DNA of 64,000 nt from Budorcas taxicolor (GCF_023091745.1 NC_068922.1:26450001-26514000); one strand, 5' to 3'. Counted from the stretch's first letter, positions 10,678 through 21,750 are shown. Numbers and translations: made by a program. The notes: a model not told the origin generated them from the sequence alone.

Positions 10678-11173
10678 TTTTATATATTTATTTAGACTGT
10701 GGTAGGACTTTATTTCTGTGCATGGGCCTTCTCTAGTTGCAGTGGGCAGGGACTGTTCTCTAGCTGCAGTGGGCAGGGACTGTTCTCTAGCTGCAGTGAG
10801 CAGGGACTGTTCTCTAGCTGCAGTGGGCAGGGACTGTTCTCTAGCTTCAGTGAGCAGGGACTGTTCTCTAGCTGCAGTGGGCAGGGACTGTTCTCTAGCT
10901 TCAGTGAGCAGGGACTGTTCTCTAGCTGCAGTGAGCAGGGACTGTTCTCTAGCTGCAGTGAGCAGGGACTATTCTCTAGTTGCAGCACACACCCTTCTCA
11001 TTGTGATGGCTTCTCTTATTGCAGAGCATGGACTTTAGGGCTCATGGACTTCAGAAGTCACACTTCACACAGGCTTAGTTGCCCTGAGGCTTGTGGGATT
11101 TTCCCCGACCATGGATAGAACCCGTGTCCTGTGGGTTAGCAAGTGGATTCTTAACCACTGGACCCCCAGGGAC
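10678..11173 (-). mobile_element. Long CHR-type SINE carrying an internal minisatellite
   Basis: Read on the - strand it has a head like gtccctgggggtccagtggt and a B-box region. The normally single ctctagttgcagtg module has been multiplied. At about 500 bp it is roughly twice the expected length, and the excess equals the minisatellite. Confidence 0.75.
10729..10986. repeat. 27-bp minisatellite, nine full units plus a partial one
   Basis: Units begin at 10729 and recur every 27 bp through 10945, with a partial unit at 10972. The unit is ttctctagctgcagtg followed by a gggcag/gagcag variable core and ggactg. Units 4-5 and 6-7 form the same two-unit pattern (gctgcag...gggcag then gcttcag...gagcag), so a 54-bp dimer was itself duplicated. 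Because 27 is divisible by three, all frames give 9-residue peptide repeats; these are not evidence of a protein. Confidence 0.97.
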
Positions 11174-11433
11174 ATTCGGCTTTCAGATTTCTACGTATCC
11201 TACACAAAGAGGTGACAGGGTCAGCCCCATAGAAACAAGCAAATGACTTGGTCAGCTGGATGAGACCACAGAATGGCTCCTTCATCAGGTCTATAGAAAG
11301 AGCTATGGACCAGGTCCACAGTACCCAGTCCATATGCTGGTGTTTAAGCAAACTGAATTTCCTTAAACAGTTCAAACGGGCAGATGGCTAATAAGAAAAA
11401 GAGGGGACTTAGGAGTGAAACAGTGGACATCTG

Positions 11434-11513
11434 TTGAGTTAGCCAAAAAGTTCATTCAGGCTTTTCTATAACATCTGATGGAAAAATTCAAACTAACTTT
11501 TTGACCAACTTAA
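11434..11513. mobile_element. Mariner-derived palindromic MITE
   Basis: The second copy of the type at 2107-2185: the left arm is ttgagttagccaaaaagttc and the right arm is actaactttttgaccaactt, inverted complements with few mismatches. The arms are separated by a loop near acatctgatgg. Confidence 0.75.
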
Positions 11514-13915
11514 TATTGTATGGAATCTTCTTTAAACCCATCCTGGAAAAAGGCAGGTTAACTAGAAAGATGGTCTTGCTTAATGTGCAAAAATTCTTAG
11601 CTGGTTTCCAGGGGTGGCTGGACTGACTACATGGTCTTCCAGCAAACCACCATCATGTTATTTGGCCTGATTGAGTTTTCTTTAAGTATTGCTAAGTACA
11701 AGACAGCCACCTGGAGTGAGGCCCAGGGTAACTTATTGCCCCATAAAGGTGTGTGATGAGTGGGCTCAAAGCCCTTGATCTGGGCAGGGGACTCCTTCCT
11801 CTTTTGAAAGTTGAGCACCTGACAAGGACAGGTATCTGGTCCCCACTGCCCAAGTCGAGACTCACTCTGTTGGCAATGACACTTTCATTTGGCAGTAATA
11901 AATCCATCAAGAATGTAGACTTATTGGTATACTGTCAGGCTGTTTTCAAATGAGCAGGCGTTTCATTTCCTTGATTGGTGGGAATGATAAAATGACAGAG
12001 GTAAACATCAGCTAAGAAGTTGAGGAAAGCTTGGTTTCTAAATATTGTTCAGTGTCCCTCTCCCTCTTTTTGTCTCTTGTTCTCCTGGTGTTTTTATTAA
12101 GATCATGATCATTAGCTCTATTTACACAAAAGTGTATCTGACATGGTTCATCGGATCCTGCTGCTGCTTTTCCATCGGAAGCCTCCCTGCCAGCTTGGTG
12201 CAGCCGGCTGGTTCTCAGAGAAATCACGTGGAAGATACCAGGTGTGAACTCAAGAGCAGGACCAGTGAGGCTTGAAATAAAGACAGAGGATCCAGTTTCT
12301 AAAGGGCTGAGATACAGGCACCAGAAGAGGGGATAAAAAGAGAGATAGAGAGAGAAGTCACAGTGACTTTGTAACTTACAGACACATATGTTTTGCATTG
12401 AAAATTAGTTTATCATCATCCAGAATTTAAAATAGTTTCATTAGTTCTTGTACATCATCTTTGTGTGAAGGAATAATTCATTTTCTAACATTCATGTGTA
12501 AGATGTGAACAGAAATGAAGACATGTGGATAACTCTTTATAATTAATGAAAGTCAACACATTGTTTCTGTGTAAAATACAGAAAGAGACTATAGTAAAGA
12601 ACTTCAAAAAAGAACTTGAATTACTTAGAGGACAGGGACACCTATTTTTTTAATTCCTTACACAAAGCCCTAAGTATCTAGACATCTAAATGACAAAAGC
12701 ATCCGTTTGGTTTTCAACTTAAAGTTGCGTTTTTTTTAAAAAAAGGAAATGATAATAGCTATTAAAGTAATAATCACAGTCCTACAACCCAGATCAAGGG
12801 TAAGCACCCTCTGATATGCCTAACTCTGTCATAACGCCAGGCAGGGCAGGAGAAGTCACTCTCCCTAAGAAGAACCATGAGAGTTGACCATGTCATTCTG
12901 TTTTGCATTTGCAAAAACAATAATGAAGAGGAAGAGAAGGAATGTGACATTAATCTGCAAACCCTCTGTTATCCCATACACCTGGAGAAGACAATGTTCC
13001 AGTGAATCCACATTTTCTCTTTAGTAAGATAAACCACGGGAAAATAGTAATCTAAGTATAAATTCCTATTCTTTCACCTGTTACTAACAAATGGAGCTAA
13101 ATGCACTGAAGACAACTGTCGTATTAAATCCAAGACAACTTGATTGGAGCAAATTAATGCCAAAAAAAAAAAAAAAAATTGAGTCTCCTGATGCGGAATG
13201 CTAGAAGGTACTCTGGATGGTGACATGATTTGTAAGCTTTTCACTGGCAAAGACACTGTGTCTGTCCTCAACTCTGTTCTCATTGGGTAAACCTTTTATT
13301 TTATTAGAGAATCCTAGAACTTATTTTTCATCTTGACAGATTACCTCTGTTAAAACTCTGTGTAGATAGAAAAAAAGAAAAAAATCTTAAAAGGAGTCTC
13401 TTTTTTAGGCCTCCAGTGATGGCTTAATATGTAACTGCTGAATTTTTACTGTAAATCTTGATGTTTGTATGTGATTATGCAGATTGGCAGATTTTCTTAT
13501 AGTTTTCTGATTGACCTCCATAATGAAAGTGTAGATAACAGTGGGGCTGGCAAATAGCTGAGGGGAAAAAGAAACCAGGAGAAACTATTAAAGGGAAATG
13601 GATGTCTGGCCCTCTTTACTGAGTGAGTGAATGTTCCCTTTCTCTCTAAAATATTAATTTTTTTCATAAGTGGCTACTGAGCATCTGTTGCTGAATGAGA
13701 TCAGGGGCTACAGTTTCCAGGCAGGAAAGAGAAATTCACCAATGACCATCATAAAAGACAGAACACCAATTGGGAGATCGGGATTGACATACTATTATAT
13801 ATAAAATAGATAACTAATAAGAACCTACTGTACAGCCCAGTACGCAATTCTCTGTAACGGCCTCTATAGGAAAAGAATCTTAAAAATGAAAGTGGATAGA
13901 TGTATATGTATAACC

Positions 13916-14118
13916 AATGACTCTGTGGTGAAGAATCTGCCTGCCACTTCGGAAGACCTGGATTCAATCTTTCAGTCACGAAGATCCCCTGGAGAAGGGA
14001 ATGGCTACCCATTCCAGTATTCTGGCCTAGGCAATCCCAATAACAGAGGAGCCTGGTGGGCTACAGTTCATGGAGTCACAAGAGAATCTGACACAACTTA
14101 GTAACTAAACAACAACAC
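13916..14118 (+). mobile_element. Bov-tA SINE nested in L1
   Basis: A diverged tRNA-like head (gactctgtggtgaagaatct) and A unit (gagaagggaatggctaccca) end in aactaaacaacaacacac. L1 3' UTR sequence continues on both sides. Confidence 0.85.
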
Positions 14119-14185
14119 ACAACTGAGTCACTTTGCTGTACACCTGAAATTAACACAGCATTATAAATCAACTAAACGCCAATAA

Positions 14186-14388
14186 GGGCTTCCCTGGTGG
14201 CTCAGATGGTAAAGAATCCGCCTGCAATGCGGGAGACCGGGGTTCGATCCCTGGGTTGGGAAGGTCCCCTGGAGGAGGGCATGGCAACCCCCTCCAGTAT
14301 TCTTGCCTGGAGACTCCCCACGGACAGAGGAGCCTCGTGGGGTTGCAAAGTTGGACATGACTGAGTGACTAAGCACAGCGTAGTACAT
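14186..14388 (+). mobile_element. Bov-tA SINE nested in L1, with target-site duplication
   Basis: A full head (gggcttccctggtggctcag) and A unit are present. Flanking repeats acgccaataa (14176-14185) and actccaataa (14389-14398) differ at one base, fitting insertion into the terminal part of the L1. Confidence 0.9.
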
Positions 14389-15936
14389 ACTCCAATAAAC
14401 ATTTTTAAAAAATAGAACACACCTGGCTATAGAAGAAGCACAGACACACCTGGAAGAGTCAAAGCATGGAGAGCTCAGTCCTCATTTGAGAGCCAAAAAT
14501 AGTTTATCAAGAACTGACCTTTGAGACTGCTTGTGAACAGGATGGAGAGGATAAGTAAGACCTCAACCAGCAGGGCTGGTAGAAAGGACATCCCAGGGAG
14601 ATGGTCAGGCAGGGGCTGAAGGGCATATGCTGAGCTAGTGGAGCATCTCAATTGACTGAAGAAGAATTAGGATGTTACCATTCAGATGAGAAGTAAGAGG
14701 GCCCGAGTGGGTCCATCCAAACCCATTATGAGTGTGTAAGGATGAGGGATAAGAAAAAACATCTTTCTCCTGAACCTCCTTCAGCATAGCCCCGAAACTG
14801 GGAACCTGCTGTCCACCCAGAAGTGGTCATCTGAGCTTTTAGCTTCTTTCCCAGTGATTTGGGTCATGGAGAGGCATTGCCTGATAAGGCTTTGTAGATG
14901 CCTTTATCATTCTCACAGGAAGAGCTGTGTGGTCTGTAATGATTCAGCAAACATTTGATATTAATATAATGAATTTCAGAGAATCTCCTAAAAACCTACA
15001 AAACCTTGAAAATAAAATATGGATCTTAATCTCATGAACACCCAATTTGAAAGGAGGAGCCCCAGACTTATACAGGCACATCAGAGTCCCCTAATGTGTC
15101 AGCCTTCATCTCAACGGGGCAGATGGATTACTCCTGAGCTTAGCCAGAGTGGAGTCCCAGACCAGCACGGCTAGAGAACTCCCATCCTGTCTTTGGTAAC
15201 CCTACTCCCTTTATGGTACAATCACACTCATTTTCAGAGCATTCATTTCACCTCGCTATGTCTCTGTGTGGGAAATAGTACAGGCACCATCATTCCCATG
15301 TGACCAGAAAAGTTAGCCAAGGCCATATGGCTGGACAGGGTCAGAGTCATATTGGTCCTGAACAGATCCTGGATCAGGTCCCTGCAAGTTGAAATCCAAT
15401 GCTAGCCTGGTCCCAAGGATACAGTTTGGCTAACAGTAAACTCCCCTCCCTCTTACATAACGTACATCCCAACTGGATGCAAACTGCCAACTTGGTCCAA
15501 ACCAATGGTAAATCTTTGGCACCCACAGACTCTTTGAGTGCACGGGTGATGGCCTGGATGTCCAGGCATCAGGTGGACACTTGGAGTCACAGGAATCAGT
15601 CAGCAAGGGTGGCAGTCCCTAAAGAAATGGATTTCTGAACCCATCAGCTCTCTTTAATGCAGCTTACTCTTAAAAATGTGTTTCCGATGCTACAAGTCAT
15701 CGTTCTGCTAGATCCCCCTTTTAGATGAGATGATGAGACTGTGTGTTAACAGGAAAGTGGGCCCATCTTATCTCTGTTATTACTTCTTCTGGATTCCAGG
15801 TTGGATTAATCACTGGTAGGTCTGTTCTCAGAGTTCCTGGGACGAGCATTCGCTGTTTCTCTAAGCTTTCCTGTAGAACTCCACACTTACCAGTGGAGTT
15901 AGGAGTAAAGCCGTGTGAAAAGTAATTCCCTGGTGT

Positions 15937-16126
15937 TGGAGTCCCCAACCTCCAGGATCTGATACCTGATGATCTGAGGTGGAGCTGATGTAATAATAAC
16001 AGAAATAAAGTGCACAGTAAATGTAATGTGCCTGAATCATCCTGAAGCCTTCTTCCCACCCCTGGTCTGTGGAAAATTGTCTTTCACAAAACCAGTTCTT
16101 GGTGCCAAAAATGTTGGGGACCGCTG
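15937..16126. mobile_element. hAT-like non-autonomous DNA transposon
   Basis: Inverted ends are ggagtccccaacc on the left and gttggggaccgctg on the right. Flanking 8-bp repeats, cctggtgt (15929-15936) and cctagtgt (16128-16135), differ at one base; an 8-bp duplication is the hAT signature. The internal agaaataaagtgcacagtaa segment recurs at 48100-48130. I do not assign a subfamily name. Confidence 0.65.
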
Positions 16127-16261
16127 CCCTAGTGTGTTCCGTTGTCAGTGAAATCATTGTTGTTTTTCATAAGTCCAGATCCTGGGCTTCCAACAGCTGG
16201 AAAGTAAAAGGCCTCTGTGATAATGTTCACCCATTACAGACATAGGAGTCATTTATCCCCA

Positions 16262-16467
16262 AGTGTTAGTCACTCAGTCATGTCCGACTCTTTGAGACCC
16301 CATGGACCATAGCCCACCAGGCTCCTCTGTCCAGGGAATTTTTCAGGCAAGAATACTGAAGTGGGTAACCATTCCCTTCTCCAGGGGATCTTCCTGACTC
16401 TGGGATCAAATCTGGGCCTCCCTCGTTGCAGGCAGATTCTTTACCACCTGAGCCACCAGGGAAGCCC
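16262..16467 (-). mobile_element. Bov-tA SINE with 12-bp target-site duplication
   Basis: The antisense A unit and tRNA-like head (agccaccagggaagcccc at the right end) are flanked by identical catttatcccca repeats at 16250-16261 and 16468-16479. Confidence 0.95.
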
Positions 16468-17089
16468 CATTTATCCCCAGAGGGGAAATCTAATAAGTTT
16501 TGCAAAATGACAGGCTAATAGAGCATCTGTGTGCCTCTCACGAGTCAGTGATTCTTTTGTCCAGCACATATTCATTGAGCACCTACCCTATTTGTTCTAT
16601 AATGGGTGAATAAAAGTGGGATCTGGAAATGGCAAATTCACCTGATGGGCAGGGACTCAGCAGACATCCTGGAGGGGGAGGGGCGGTCTCTGATGCTGCT
16701 TTTTATCTGCAGGAAAAGAATAGCCAGCCCTCCTGTCATTAATGACTTCCATAATTACTCCTCTGAGTGGCAGTTGTAAAATTTCCCCTCGAGTAATCAA
16801 AATAATTGGCTGGGGAATAGAGGCTCTGAAAGAACGGGATTCTGCCGTGGAGAGCTGTAATGACATGAAAGGGAACAGGGGCATCTGATGTGGACAGCAT
16901 GAAAGGAGGAATAATTGTCAGAAAAGCCTCTACACACATGGTCTTGTGTAAGCAAAGTGCTGGCACAGAGCAGAGGCCAAAGGGCCCGAAAGACCACCAG
17001 TGTCCAGAAAGATGCATCCCCCCATCTCACCTGAGAGCTTGCCCACCTTCCTCAGCTTGACTGCTAAGCTCTCTTCTTCTCTCACGTAG

Positions 17090-17197
17090 GGGACCACAGG
17101 ATTTGAAGCACATGTTGATAAGTGTTTGGAGCTGGCGGAGTATTTATACAATATCATCAAAAACCGAGAAGGTTATGAAATGGTGTTTGATGGAAAG
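17090..17197 (+). CDS. GAD2: GAD2 coding exon GTTGFEAH to VFDGK
   Basis: This 108-bp, phase-0 exon encodes residues 463-498 of GAD65. The translation runs from [20 protein letters not shown] to [16 protein letters not shown] and begins directly where the previous exon's WRAK ends. The acceptor is cacgtag (17083-17089) and the donor gtatgt begins at 17198. This part of the fold lies in the transition to the C-terminal domain of the decarboxylase. The frame is intact, with no unusual codons. Confidence 0.96.
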
Positions 17198-17757
17198 GTA
17201 TGTATTCTGATTTCTACAGTGCCCCCCCCCCCCGCCCCCGCCCAAGTTTAGTCCATTCTAACTCTTTGTGGTTTTTAAAAATATTTTATTTATGTATTTA
17301 TTTGGCTGCACCAGGTCTTAGTTGCAGCATGTGGGATCTAGTCCCCTAACCAGGGATTGAACCTGGGACCCCTGCACTGGGAGCGCAAAGTCTTAGAAAC
17401 TGGACCACCAGGGAAGTCCCCATTCCAACTCTTCTCAGTGATATTTTTTGAAGTTAAGAATGTACTGTCCAAGTAAGTGAGCCCATGACAAAGGAGAAGC
17501 AGTGGGGAGGGGGTAACCATTTAGAACGGAAGTGTAAATCCAACTGTCTCTCTCACACACACAAATATTGTATAATGGTGTGAAAGTCAGGCAGTTCAAA
17601 GGTGATTAGAGGTTTAAAAGTAGGATTGTATCTAGAAGCTGCAGAACAGATTTGAAATTTGGAATTTTCAAATTTGGAAATTTCGAATTTTCAAATTCTT
17701 GAAATGTTCAAACTTGCCTGTTGGAGCTGAGCATGAATTTTACCCTCCTCTTCACAG
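17198..17757 (+). other. GAD2: Short GAD2 intron with poly-C tract and CHR SINE
   Basis: This intron is only 560 bp. It contains a C-rich tract at 17222-17243 and a CHR SINE (17267-17420), which together are about a third of its length, followed by a symmetric aatttggaa/ttcaaatt patch near 17650-17700. The acceptor is cttcacag. Confidence 0.95.
17267..17420 (-). mobile_element. CHR-type SINE with target-site duplication
   Basis: The antisense body includes tatttatttggctgcaccag and ends at accaccagggaagtcccc. The flanks cattctaactctt (17254-17266) and cattccaactctt (17421-17433) match except at one base. Confidence 0.93.
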
Positions 17758-17847
17758 CCTCAGCACACCAACGTCTGCTTCTGGTACGTACCTCCGAGCC
17801 TGCGTGTCCTGGACAATGATGAAGAGAGACTGAGCCGCCTCTCCAAG
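17758..17847 (+). CDS. GAD2: GAD2 coding exon PQHTNVCFW to RLSK
   Basis: This 90-bp, phase-0 exon encodes residues 499-528 of GAD65. The translation starts [16 protein letters not shown], the conserved segment in which a tryptophan-tyrosine pair is followed by PPSLR, and ends [10 protein letters not shown]. The donor gtaagg begins at 17848 and the acceptor is cttcacag. From memory of the human protein, the stretch after PPSLR (here VLDNDEERL) carries several substitutions, making this the most divergent part of the exons seen here. It is within what a real orthologue would tolerate. Confidence 0.96.
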
Positions 17848-19098
17848 GTAAGGACTCACGCTCCTCTGACCTGGACCTCAGCCTGTATAACGGGCCTTTC
17901 GTGTCCTCATCATCCTTGACAGAAGTGCATGTCTTTAGGGAACATCTATCTTCAGCCATGGTCACAGGTCCTCTGCCCTCTGTGGCTTCCTGCCGAGCCA
18001 GGACACACAGAACTGGTCTGTCCAGACTTAACAACTCGACTGCCTCTGTGTTCTGAGAGCATGTTTATGAGGGCTGAACATAAGCACTAGGTCATACCTT
18101 TCCTGACTTCACAACTCAGCGGGAATCTGCTGAAATTGCTGATCTGCCAAGAGAAACTGGTGCTCAATTACAATGTGGAAGAGACTCCAGGCCTCAGAAA
18201 TGGGTAGAAAACAAAACTGCTGCTGATCCTCTTGAGGAGCCATGTTGATTGTTCACACTGAGTACTTTGAGGACTAAAACCTCATTGCAAACCAGTGGTC
18301 ACATAAGTCTTGATATTCAAAAGTCACATGAATCTATCCTTCATGTAAGACAAATACAACTGTTATAGAGGGCATGGTTCCCATACTGAACTGAGTTGCT
18401 GACTATAAAGATCTGGCCTAAGCCCAAAGCTTCCCTGATATCTACATCCCTGGTTACGTATTTGAAGCCATGAACTGAAAAGATCAATGTTATATTTACA
18501 AACTCCAGTGGTAAAATATGTGGACAGGTCCTGCGTATAGTTGAACATAATTCAAAATGTATGCCTCATCCTGGGAGTTGTTCCTCTTATGACACTCTTT
18601 ACAGTCAATAAGGACTCAAGGGAGCCCTCCATGTGCAGACAGTGCTGTGCTGATAAAGGAGCTGAAAGACGCCACCCTTGCCCTCCAGGAGCTTACAGTT
18701 GGGTACAAAGATGAAGTATATTTTCACATAAGTGAGGGGATGATAGGAATTAGAATATAGACAGACTCTGTGGCTAAGGATCATGTACTTACAACTTAGA
18801 GGAAATGTGCTAGTGGATTACAGAAGTCAGCAAAGGCTTCCTCATGGGCGTAGGACTGTTGTGGAGCCTTGGAGTCTTTGTAGGATGCAAACTGGAAGAG
18901 AAGGGATTCTAAGCAAACAGAACACATGTGACATGGTGAGACTGAGGACGATGTGAAGGGATAAAAATATGTGCAGTACATCCAAGGGATATGGAATAAG
19001 GAGGTCTTGTTAGAGTTGCAGATTCATTTGGGTGAGCCCTGGGAGCTGAGTCCTCAGAACTGGAGGCAGAAAGGCATTTGTGCTGAACTAAAGCATTT

Positions 19099-19232
19099 AG
19101 ATCCCCTGGAGAAGGAAATGGCAACCCACTCCAGTATTCTTGCCCAGAAAATTCCATGGATGGAGGAGCCTGGTGAGCTACAGTCCATGGGATCGCAAAG
19201 AGTTGGACACAACTGAGCGACTTCACTCGCTC
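19099..19232 (+). mobile_element. Bov-A unit SINE, 5' truncated
   Basis: The repeat starts in agatcccctggagaaggaaa, lacks the tRNA-like head and ends with actgagcgacttcactcgct. Confidence 0.85.
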
Positions 19233-19454
19233 ACATTTTATCTTAATTTCATACACAATAGAGGACCAAGGGCTGTAATTATCCATCGGGCATAAATGTG
19301 GTGAAATCTTGTCTGTGATTCAACTCCATAATGTTAAATCCTTGGGGGTGCAGCTTTTTGCCTCAGCTGATTCTTCATCACTATTAGGAAATATATTTCA
19401 AATCATCTTATGAACTGAGGAATCTAAAATGAAATTATACAAATGAACTTATTT

Positions 19455-19755
19455 ACAAAACAGATACAGACTCACAGACTTAGAGAAAGAACCTGTGGTT
19501 GCCAGGGGGGAAGATGGGGGATAGGATAGTTAGGGAGTTTGGGATGGACAGGTACACACTGCTGTATTTAAAATGGATAATCAACAACTGTATAGCACAG
19601 AGAACTCTACTCAATGTTTTGTGGCAGCCTGGATGGAAGGGAAGTTTTGGGGAGAATGGATATATGTATCCGTGTGGCTGAGTCCCTTTGCTGTCCATCT
19701 CAACCTATCACAGCATTGTTAATCAGCTATACTCTAATGTAAAACAAAAAGTGTT
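19455..19755 (+). mobile_element. L1 3' UTR fragment
   Basis: The recognisable landmarks of the artiodactyl L1 3' end are cctgtggttgccagggggga, caactgtatagcacagagaa and ctttgctgtccatctcaacc, followed by the ctatactctaatgtaaaac terminus. Confidence 0.75.
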
Positions 19756-20246
19756 TTTTCAAACTAGGAAGCTTTGGGATCTCAAGAATGAAAATTGCTT
19801 TAAGATCTCAAAAATCTGCTTATTTTCACACATTACTTGATAGTGGTATCCAGTCTCTGAATTTTGTCTTACTTCCAATGTTTTTATATTTACTGAAGGA
19901 TTAAAAAGTCCCCCAAATGTTGTATTGCTAAACTTTTTATGCTTGGAACCACCATCAGATTCTTCCTGTTGTCACAAAATACTAAGTAGAAAGTCAAAGA
20001 TAAGATGTCAAGCTCCTGATAGCCCACAACTGATTCTTCCTTTCAGCGCCTTTGAGATCTTGGATATATTAAACTGTTCTAGCCCTCTGTTCTCATAAAA
20101 AGTGTGAGCAGTTCCTTTAAGGGAAAACAGATATGGTTCTGGTTGTTTAGTTAAAGACTCAAAATGCTACCTGGCGCTGGACCCTTTGATAATAGGAAGA
20201 AGCCCTGGGAGAGGCAGTCATCGCAGTGGTCTCATCTCTCCCGCAG

Positions 20247-20420
20247 GTGGCTCCCGTGATTAAAGCCAGGATGATGGAGCATGGGACCACGATGGTGAGC
20301 TACCAGCCCTTGGGCGACAAGGTCAACTTCTTCCGCATGGTCATCTCGAACCCTGCAGCAACTCACCAAGACATTGACTTCCTGATTGAAGAAATAGAAC
20401 GCCTTGGACAAGATTTGTAA
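20247..20420 (+). CDS. GAD2: GAD2 terminal coding exon
   Basis: This exon encodes residues 529-585 and the TAA stop of GAD65. The translation starts [20 protein letters not shown], passes [19 protein letters not shown] and ends [11 protein letters not shown]. The NPAATHQD segment distinguishes GAD2 from GAD1, which as I recall has NPAATQSD at this point, so the paralogue call rests here. The acceptor ctcccgcag ends at 20246. With the four preceding exons it gives 199 residues in one open frame with consistent phases. This C-terminal domain is involved in dimer packing and, in human disease, is a main autoantibody target region. No defect is seen. Confidence 0.97.
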   Translation: MAPVIKARMMEHGTTMVSYQPLGDKVNFFRMVISNPAATHQDIDFLIEEIERLGQDL

Positions 20421-20425
20421 TAACC

Positions 20426-20471
20426 TAGCTCACTAAAAGCTGAGCTGTTAGCTCACTAACAGCTGAGCTAG
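20426..20471 (+). repeat. 23-bp tandem duplication just after the GAD2 stop
   Basis: Two adjacent copies, 20426-20448 and 20449-20471, share tagctcactaa then agctgagct and differ at one internal base and at the last two. The agctgagct segments can also pair with the agctcac segments in RNA. Confidence 0.9.
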
Positions 20472-21750
20472 CTGTTTCAATTCTCTAGGCAGACAATTAA
20501 GTTGTCACAAACCATGTAAATGTATTTGTAGTTTGTTCCAAAGTAAATCTATTTCTATATTGTGGTGTCAGAGTAGAGTACAGTTTAAAAATCAAAAACC
20601 AACAAACATTATTCCTTTTAAAAATCGTTTCTTAAGTTTAGAACACCTCTGTAATAATTAGTGACAAAAGGCTGTGTTCTAATCAATAAGGAAAAGCTTA
20701 CAATTGTTATAAATATTTCCCTTACTTTTAATATAGCGTGCAAATCAAACTTTATTTTCAAGTCAGAGTAGTAGGATTGAATAGTGCCAAATTGCCCCTG
20801 AATCATAAAAGGTTCTCTGGGGTACAGTGAAAAGGATAAAGTAAATATAAAATATATGTTGACAATTAAAAAAAAAACTCTTGCCTTTTTCATAGTATTA
20901 GAAAAAAATTTCTAATTTACCTATAGTAACATATCAAGTGTATTTAAATACGTATAATTTTACAAAAGGAAAATATATATATTAAAAAAATCCTATTTTG
21001 TAACATATAGATTTTTATTTTATATGGGTTATACAAACTGCAGGGGCAGATATAAAAACTAAGCCAGATTTTTTTTTTTTTCTCTTTCTTTGAATGGAGG
21101 CACAACTAAACACTTAGCAAAGTTATTTTGGAACATAGGGCCCACAAAATTCTTTAACAGTATGACGCCTTCTTTCTGTTTAGGCTCTTACAAAACAAAC
21201 ACAAAAGAATACTGCATTTCTTTAAAAAGTGATTGGTCAGCTCAACAGAGAGATTCTTCCCTTTTCGGTTTTTCACCCATTGGACCTTAGCAGACCTGCA
21301 CTGTAGGCCTGACAACTGAGCTTCATCTTAGACTAATGAGGGTAATCGTCTCTATTCTTATTTCCCTTCAGCCTGTTCTAAACAGAAGGTGAATGCTGGT
21401 TCTTGCCCTGTCTTCCCAGACAGTATTCTCTTATGAAGTCATTCGGATTCCTTAGAGAAAATAAAATCTAATCAGCCAGAGCAAAGAGAAATGAGACACA
21501 CTCCAGATGTGGCAAGCCCAGAAAATTACACTTGGCCTTCAGTGTCTCTGTGAGAATAGTGACGTCATCCTGGAGGCCACATCGCCTGTCCAGGGAGGAG
21601 TCATTTTCTCCCAGGTCATTGCTTATTCAGATTCCCTCCCATTCCGACCCACAGAAGTCCTTCCTGCTGAGTTCCCCATCTCTGGGATCCCAAATAATTA
21701 ATTTCTACTCCATGAGAGGTTATGAGGAAATGAGCTCCTCACCCAAGATT

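Larger units (their letters stand above)
13775..14410 (+). mobile_element. L1 3' end interrupted by two Bov-tA SINEs
   Basis: Pieces of one artiodactyl L1 3' UTR occur in order: 13775-13915 (taataagaacctactgtaca), 14119-14185 (actttgctgtacacctgaaa) and 14389-14410 (ctccaataaac). A SINE lies in each gap. The same 3' end appears again at 19455-19755. Confidence 0.75.
9751..17089 (+). other. GAD2: GAD2 intron between the GLMQ exon and the GTTGFEAH exon
   Basis: This is the largest intron fully inside the window, about 7.3 kb, from gtgagc at 9751 to the cacgtag acceptor at 17083-17089. It carries a CHR SINE expanded by a minisatellite (10.7-11.2 kb), a mariner MITE, an L1 3' end split by two Bov-tA SINEs, a hAT-like MITE and a further Bov-tA. 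Segments 9751-10677, 11514-13774, 14411-15927 and 16480-17089 show no gene or repeat I can identify, apart from a diverged MIR/L2-like patch near 16540-16600. Confidence 0.9.
17848..20246 (+). other. GAD2: Last GAD2 intron
   Basis: The intron runs from gtaagg to the ctcccgcag acceptor at 20238-20246. It contains a Bov-A unit (19.1 kb) and an L1 3' end (19.46-19.76 kb). The 17848-19098 segment has only a faint MIR/L2-like patch near 18600-18730. 19756-20246 shows nothing recognisable. Confidence 0.93.

Noticed and set aside
10729..10986. Regularly spaced repeats like a CRISPR array
   Set aside because: Units are directly adjacent with no unique spacers, and the host is a mammal.
10699..11118. 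A 139-codon frame with nine-residue repeats, and similar frames on the other strand
   Set aside because: It is the 27-bp minisatellite in a SINE; because 27 is a multiple of three, several frames stay open. There is no codon or family signal.
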